Source: DATFNI01 sp963712305 (GTDB taxonomy: Bacteria; Bacteroidota; Rhodothermia; Balneolales; DATFMH01). Taken from it: a DNA stretch of 64,000 nucleotides. The notes below the pieces were generated by a model. It was not told the DNA's origin and searched no databases. It saw only the letters and a list, made by a program, of their open reading frames with translations. This document shows positions 59,812 through 64,000 of the stretch, in pieces (within the stretch, counting starts at the first letter, position 1; the number at the start of each line of letters is the position of its first letter). The stretch covers positions 310,001 through 374,000 of the forward strand of contig CAVQHI010000001.1 in the NCBI GenBank assembly GCA_963712305.1, written 5' to 3'. The position numbers were made by a program, and so were the translations under genes.

Positions 59812-60939
59812 TCACTTATTTTTTTTCGCCTCGTCTTTCATCATTGCTTTACCAGAAATTTGCTCCGGTGTCAGAGTGGAATCAGCTTTAAATGTATATG
59901 CCATTGCTTCAAACTGACGGATGAATCGGCGTTTCTTGTATCTCGGTGCAAACTCGGAGAATTCCATGGAATATAACCGGTGCTGGTACGGAACATAGAA
60001 CGTGTAGTTGACGAAAGGTCCGCCCATCGCGCCATTAGTCATATGCCATCTTCCGTGCGTAACAATGCCATACAATCCATTAAACTTAATGGTTCTGGAA
60101 ATAACATCCGTCCGGTACTCGGTCGACACATAGGAGCTGTCTTCGGAGCCGCGAATGTAATGCTCATTCAGACTGTCACGCGTAGCATTAACCCACTGAG
60201 GATCAAGGTAATCGATGTTATTTACGTTATCTTTCCACCATACCCAGATCCAACGGTCATTATCCGGCATATATCGTCTCAGGGTGACAAAGTCAGTTGT
60301 ATCTACATGCAATACATAGTCATGCTGCACCCGAATCTTCCAGCCGTGTTCCTTCCATAAGGTATCCTCGATAGCCGTAACTTCACCGCGATTGTAAATG
60401 CTAGTCTGCCAGCGTGTATGTTGAAAATCCATGAGATTATCCAGAAGCTGTTGCTCCGAACCAACGATTTTCTTGGCAAGAGCTGAGTCGGATGTGGAAG
60501 TCAGCAAAAGAGTCCATTGATTTTGATACCACTTGTTTTTAAGAGGAAAAGCAAAATTTTTCTGATTGTCGACCAGTTGCTGCACCGGTTTGCTCAGTAA
60601 AGAACGAAGATATGCAGCGGTATTCGAACTGTCGTTCAGCGGAGCAGCAAAGATTACGTTCTTTCTTTGTTTTGCGAAATCCAGATCTGAGCTGCTTCTC
60701 AGGTTTAGAAAGTGCAAATCAAATCGTGGCTGCTCGGATGGAAGTGTCGTTATCGGGCTTCCAAATACTTTGCGTATCGCATTGGCTGTCTGACTGTCCC
60801 ATTTCGTGGAGTCCATGACTACCCAGATACCGTCCGGCTCACCGACGGCATCCTTGCGATAATCCCCACTGCATGCTTGAAACAGATAGAGACAGGAAAG
60901 TAACAGTAATATTGGTGATAATAGTCTTTTCATATTCAT
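59812..60939 (-). CDS. DUF4837-family lipoprotein
   Basis: 375 residues. Lipobox LYLFQAC-SGD (Cys about 23), then the DUF4837 pattern: GEPDGIWVVMDSTKWDSQTA, VFGSPITTLPSEQPRFDLHF, WIWVWWKD near residue 235 and a Y-rich C-terminal third. The family is confined mainly to Bacteroidota and relatives and has no assigned function; an envelope location is expected. It is the last gene before the trp genes on the same strand; a 246-bp spacer separates it from trpA, so it is probably a separate unit. Confidence 0.88.
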   Translation of the reverse strand: MNMKRLLSPILLLLSCLYLFQACSGDYRKDAVGEPDGIWVVMDSTKWDSQTANAIRKVFGSPITTLPSEQPRFDLHFLNLRSSSDLDFAKQRKNVIFAAPLNDSSNTAAYLRSLLSKPVQQLVDNQKNFAFPLKNKWYQNQWTLLLTSTSDSALAKKIVGSEQQLLDNLMDFQHTRWQTSIYNRGEVTAIEDTLWKEHGWKIRVQHDYVLHVDTTDFVTLRRYMPDNDRWIWVWWKDNVNNIDYLDPQWVNATRDSLNEHYIRGSEDSSYVSTEYRTDVISRTIKFNGLYGIVTHGRWHMTNGAMGGPFVNYTFYVPYQHRLYSMEFSEFAPRYKKRRFIRQFEAMAYTFKADSTLTPEQISGKAMMKDEAKKNK

Positions 60940-60996
60940 TCTTACGTTCTTACAGAGTCTCGTGAAAAAATGAAAAACTGTGATTTAGGAATCAGG

Positions 60997-61025
60997 CCTC
61001 CGCCAAAGGCTATGGCTGGCGGTGG
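60997..61025. other. Hairpin CCGCCA...TGGCGG between trpA and DUF4837 genes
   Basis: CCGCCA (61000-61005) and TGGCGG (61017-61022) form a short GC-rich stem with an 11-base loop in the spacer after the trpA stop. There is no T-run. It may be a dispersed REP-like sequence or a weak terminator. Confidence 0.4.
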
Positions 61026-61185
61026 AAGGATTAACATATTCATATCCATGAAGTTAAAAAGACATGAATTAAAATGTAATAATCCGATAATCTTTGTTCC
61101 GGCATCAACAAATTTATTAATTCGTATTGCCAGTGACCAGCAATAAATTTGAAACGTATCAAAGATACAATTTCACATATACACC

Positions 61186-62004
61186 TCAACGATTTTGAGA
61201 TCCATACTTCAACTCTGTAACAAACTTTGCGACATTATCCTTCCATCCCTTTGCAGGATAAGCCTGTCGGATACAATCGATTAACGCACTTCCAACGATA
61301 AAACCGTCTGCGTCTGCAGCAATCCTCAAAGCATCTTCATGATTTTTAATGCCGAAACCGATCAGTACCGGATTGTTGGTGACATGAGCCCTGACCCTTT
61401 TAATGAACCTTCCAACCGATGCAGCGACTTCTTCACCAGATCTCGCTCCGGTTACCCCGGTTACCGACACACAGTAAACGAAACCAGTCGAGAGTTGATC
61501 AATCTTCTCCAGGCGTTTCTCATTTGTATTCGGTGCGACCAGGAAAACCATGTCCAGTCCATTCTTTATGGCATGATCACGAACAAGGTGAGCATCCTCG
61601 GGCGGCAGATCAGGAAGGATTAACCCGTCGACTCCGGCATCGGCAGCGTCTCTGCAAAAAGCTTCGGCATCGTAATGCATAACAGGATTCAGGTATCCCA
61701 TGAGGATCACCGGAATGTCTGAATGTTTGCGAAACTCACTGACCATTTCAAAGATACGTTTCATTCGTATTCCCTGTTCGAGTGCCACATTGCTGGCATA
61801 CTGAATCGTCGGACCGTCAGCCAACGGATCGCTGTATGGCATACCAAGCTCTATCATATCAGCACCCGAATTCGCAAGGACCCTCATCAATCCAACGGTT
61901 TCATCCGGATGAGGATATCCTGCTGTCAGAAAGAGGCTGAGAATTTTATCGTCTTTCTTCTTTTGTTCAAATAATGTTTGAATACGATTTTTTGTCGTGA
62001 TCAT
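61186..62004 (-). CDS. trpA: Tryptophan synthase alpha subunit
   Basis: 272 residues. TIM barrel that cleaves indole-3-glycerol phosphate to indole and glyceraldehyde 3-phosphate. Catalytic Glu52 (MIELGMPYSDP) and Asp63 (PLADGPTIQ) are present, with phosphate-binding loops (YCVSVTGVTGAR, GFGIKNHEDA, GFIVGSALID). It follows trpB by 9 bp on the minus strand. It is the last gene of the visible trpF-trpB-trpA run. Confidence 0.97.
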   Translation of the reverse strand: MITTKNRIQTLFEQKKKDDKILSLFLTAGYPHPDETVGLMRVLANSGADMIELGMPYSDPLADGPTIQYASNVALEQGIRMKRIFEMVSEFRKHSDIPVILMGYLNPVMHYDAEAFCRDAADAGVDGLILPDLPPEDAHLVRDHAIKNGLDMVFLVAPNTNEKRLEKIDQLSTGFVYCVSVTGVTGARSGEEVAASVGRFIKRVRAHVTNNPVLIGFGIKNHEDALRIAADADGFIVGSALIDCIRQAYPAKGWKDNVAKFVTELKYGSQNR

Positions 62005-62013
62005 CGGGTTCGG

Positions 62014-63216
62014 TTATTTCAAATTAGCTGAGATCGTTTCCATGTCTTTGTCGCCCCTACCGGAAAAACTGATAACAATAAGGTCGTCGGTTTGTGTATC
62101 GGGCATCAGCTTCTCAAGCCATGCGACAGCATGTGCGGTTTCAAGTGCCGGAATGATGCCTTCCTTTCGAGACACGAGCTTCACTCCTTCCATCGCCTCT
62201 GCATCGGTAACCGGATAATATTGAACGCGCCCGGTATCGTGGAGATACGCATGCTCAGGTCCCACACCAGGATAATCAAGACCGGCACTGATTGAGTGCG
62301 CCAGTTCCACCTGCCCGTCCTCGTCCTGGAGCAGGTAGCTCATCGCACCATGTAAAATACCCGGAGTACCTACTGTCATCGAAGCAGCCGTTTTATGCGT
62401 CTCGACACCTTCTCCGGCGGCCTCGAGACCAATCATTTTTACCGATGGATCATTCAGAAATGGATAAAAAATACCCATCGCGTTAGACCCGCCACCAACA
62501 CAGGCGAGTATATAGTCCGGCAATTTCCCCTCTTTTTCGAGCATCTGCTCCCGCACTTCTGCACCGATTATCTTCTGGAAATCGCGGACCATCTTCGGAT
62601 ACGGATGCGGACCAACGACCGAACCTATGATATAAAATGTATCGGAGACATTAGTCACCCAGTCGCGAATGGCTTCATTCGTGGCATCCTTCAGTGTTTG
62701 CGAGCCGCTCGTCACCGGACGCACTTCTGCACCGAGAAGCTGCATGCGTTCCACATTCAGCCGCTGACGGCGTGTATCCTCTGCACCCATGTACACGGTA
62801 CATCCCATGCCAAACAAGGCACAGACGGTCGCTGTGGCAACGCCATGCTGCCCGGCACCTGTTTCTGCAATGATGCGCTCTTTGCCCATCCTTCGTGCCA
62901 GCAGTATCTGTCCAACCGTGTTGTTGATCTTGTGAGCGCCCGTGTGGCACAGATCTTCTCTTTTTAGATAGATACGGCCATGGCCATAATATTCGGTTAA
63001 TCGGCCGGCGTATGTCAATGGTGTCGGCCGGCCAACGTATTCGCGCAGAAGATCCAGGTATTGTTTACGAAATGCGGGGTCTTTTTCGGCGTCATCGAGA
63101 GCGATATCGAGTTCTTCCAAAGCCGGAATAAGAATTTCCGGTACAAAACGGCCGCCGAATTTTCCGTAATAACCACTGCTCGCTGGAGCGCCATATTTTG
63201 TTAATTGTTTCTGCAT
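62014..63216 (-). CDS. trpB: Tryptophan synthase beta subunit
   Basis: 400 residues, normal for TrpB1. PLP-binding Lys96 in LCHTGAHKINNTVGQ; phosphate cup CVGGGSNAMGIF near residues 240-251; GAEDTRRQRLNVERMQLLGA in the COMM region. It condenses indole with serine to tryptophan, in a complex with TrpA. Between trpF (84-bp gap) and trpA. Confidence 0.97.
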   Translation of the reverse strand: MQKQLTKYGAPASSGYYGKFGGRFVPEILIPALEELDIALDDAEKDPAFRKQYLDLLREYVGRPTPLTYAGRLTEYYGHGRIYLKREDLCHTGAHKINNTVGQILLARRMGKERIIAETGAGQHGVATATVCALFGMGCTVYMGAEDTRRQRLNVERMQLLGAEVRPVTSGSQTLKDATNEAIRDWVTNVSDTFYIIGSVVGPHPYPKMVRDFQKIIGAEVREQMLEKEGKLPDYILACVGGGSNAMGIFYPFLNDPSVKMIGLEAAGEGVETHKTAASMTVGTPGILHGAMSYLLQDEDGQVELAHSISAGLDYPGVGPEHAYLHDTGRVQYYPVTDAEAMEGVKLVSRKEGIIPALETAHAVAWLEKLMPDTQTDDLIVISFSGRGDKDMETISANLK

Positions 63217-63299
63217 CGGTATGATTATGCTTGATTTATAAAAATTAATTCAACTAATAAACTGCTTTGATTATTACTGCATTTGATATGGTTTCCAGC

Positions 63300-63974
63300 T
63301 TATTCCTCACGCTGACCACCCCAGATTTCCTGCATGACATCGAAGAATGTTTCCATTTTCTCAAAGCTTTTAACTCCGGGTTTGTCTTCCAGGCTCGTCG
63401 AGACATCGAGTCCATAGGGATTCACGCTGTTAACGGCTTCCTTAATGTTTTTCGAGGATAGGCCTCCTGCCAGTAAAAAAGGACGGGGGCTGTCGAAATC
63501 AGTCAAAATTTCCCAGTTGAATACTTTTCCACTCCCGCCATAAACATCCGAACTATATGCGTCAAACAAAAAGTAAGAAGCGGCGTCACGATAGGGTTGT
63601 ATCCTGTCATGCAGCGATTCGGTGGTATCATCTGCTTTCACACGAAAGGCTTTGATGATGGGTTTCTCAATAAGCTCGCAGTATTCCGGAGATTCATCGC
63701 CATGCAATTGAACGTATTCAATGCCACTCAGGCGAGCGATGTCATTTACATCATCGATTGAATGATTTACAAAAACGCCGACATTTGCCGGTCCCTCGAT
63801 CCACGTGATGATGGCTGCTGCTTCCGACGGATTGATATAACGGGGACTCTTTTCATAAAAAATATACCCCAGAAAATCAGCCATCGCCCCGGATGCATAT
63901 CTGGCATGCTCCAGTGTCGTGAGACCACAAATTTTAACGCGTGTTCTGGGTTCTAAATCGTCTTCTAAAAACAT
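63300..63974 (-). CDS. trpF: Phosphoribosylanthranilate isomerase
   Basis: 224 residues. Catalytic Cys16 in VKICGLTTLEHARYA and the Asp in SYFLFDAYSSDVYGGSGKVF; VQLHGDESPEYC and FLLAGGLSSKNIKEAV match the phosphate-binding strand of this TIM-barrel enzyme, the third-from-last step in tryptophan synthesis. The start at 63974 is close to the window edge, but the N-terminus looks complete. Upstream trp genes (trpC, trpD, trpE) are probably beyond the right edge. Confidence 0.94.
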   Translation of the reverse strand: MFLEDDLEPRTRVKICGLTTLEHARYASGAMADFLGYIFYEKSPRYINPSEAAAIITWIEGPANVGVFVNHSIDDVNDIARLSGIEYVQLHGDESPEYCELIEKPIIKAFRVKADDTTESLHDRIQPYRDAASYFLFDAYSSDVYGGSGKVFNWEILTDFDSPRPFLLAGGLSSKNIKEAVNSVNPYGLDVSTSLEDKPGVKSFEKMETFFDVMQEIWGGQREE

Positions 63975-64000
63975 GTGTAATTATGAAATTGGTTTTTTTG

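Noticed and set aside
1..64000. CRISPR array, prophage, toxin-antitoxin or restriction-type defence island
   Set aside because: No regularly spaced direct repeats with unique spacers, no cas, phage structural, toxin or nuclease genes were recognised; the 7-bp and 344-bp repeats are not CRISPR-like.

Overview
The window looks like chromosome from a Gram-negative member of the Bacteroidota/Balneolota/Rhodothermota group. Supporting signs are a SusC/SusD pair, two outer-membrane beta-barrel receptors with carboxypeptidase-regulatory N-termini, a third TonB-dependent receptor, a DUF4837 lipoprotein, a PepSY-like protein, many lipoproteins, and few strong Shine-Dalgarno sites. Base composition is moderate. 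I see no tRNA, rRNA, CRISPR array or prophage. The only transposon trace is a decayed IS3-family fragment near the left edge. Genus-level placement is not possible from the sequence alone.

Layout. 0-3 kb: the C-terminal part of an MFS transporter, an IS3 remnant that cut a small gene, repeat-rich spacer and an NHL beta-propeller protein. 2.8-7.8 kb (minus): a tightly packed operon gatB - thioredoxin-fold lipoprotein - tpiA - purD, in which purD carries three apparent single-base insertions. 7.9-9.4 kb: a satD-like gene and a DUF3307 membrane protein behind three evenly spaced palindromes. 9.5-14.3 kb: agmatine deiminase, a rhodanese lipoprotein, a PBP4-type D,D-carboxypeptidase and an M14 carboxypeptidase. 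14.4-19.1 kb: SusD and SusC. 19.1-20.4 kb: a non-coding block with a 344-bp tandem repeat. 20.5-28.3 kb (minus): a TolC / adaptor / RND efflux set followed by a two-component pair. 28.4-30.5 kb: a PepSY-like protein and MgtE. 30.6-45.3 kb: an envelope block with a second two-component pair, an outer-membrane receptor, a glycosyltransferase, a YncE / beta-helix / TonB-receptor operon, and a divergent second receptor. 45.3-53.8 kb: N-carbamoylputrescine amidase, a response regulator, an O-methyltransferase, xerC-hpf-hprK, an M23 peptidase, trmH, a CBS protein and a LolA-fold protein. 53.8-59 kb (minus): an RsmB-type methyltransferase, a response regulator, and the trkH-trkA-hydrolase set. 59.3-64 kb: a PH-like membrane protein, a DUF4837 lipoprotein and trpF-trpB-trpA.

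How genes work together. The agmatine deiminase and N-carbamoylputrescine amidase make a complete agmatine-to-putrescine route although they lie 35 kb apart. TrkH and TrkA form a potassium uptake system. TrpF, TrpB and TrpA are the last steps of tryptophan synthesis. The 30.6 kb two-component system has 11-bp-period direct repeats (TTTCATC-N4-TTTCATC) in front of its own regulator gene and in front of the adjacent receptor gene, which suggests autoregulation plus one direct target.

The most unusual non-coding signals are: (1) three 20-bp palindromes at exact 29-bp spacing before the satD-like gene; (2) heptanucleotide repeat arrays lying on or next to the stop codons of at least six genes between 2.8 and 14.5 kb; (3) a family of intergenic elements built from two inverted arms beginning GTCATT; (4) a leader hairpin with a U-tract, a competing hairpin and a short overlapping reading frame before the 33.1 kb receptor gene.
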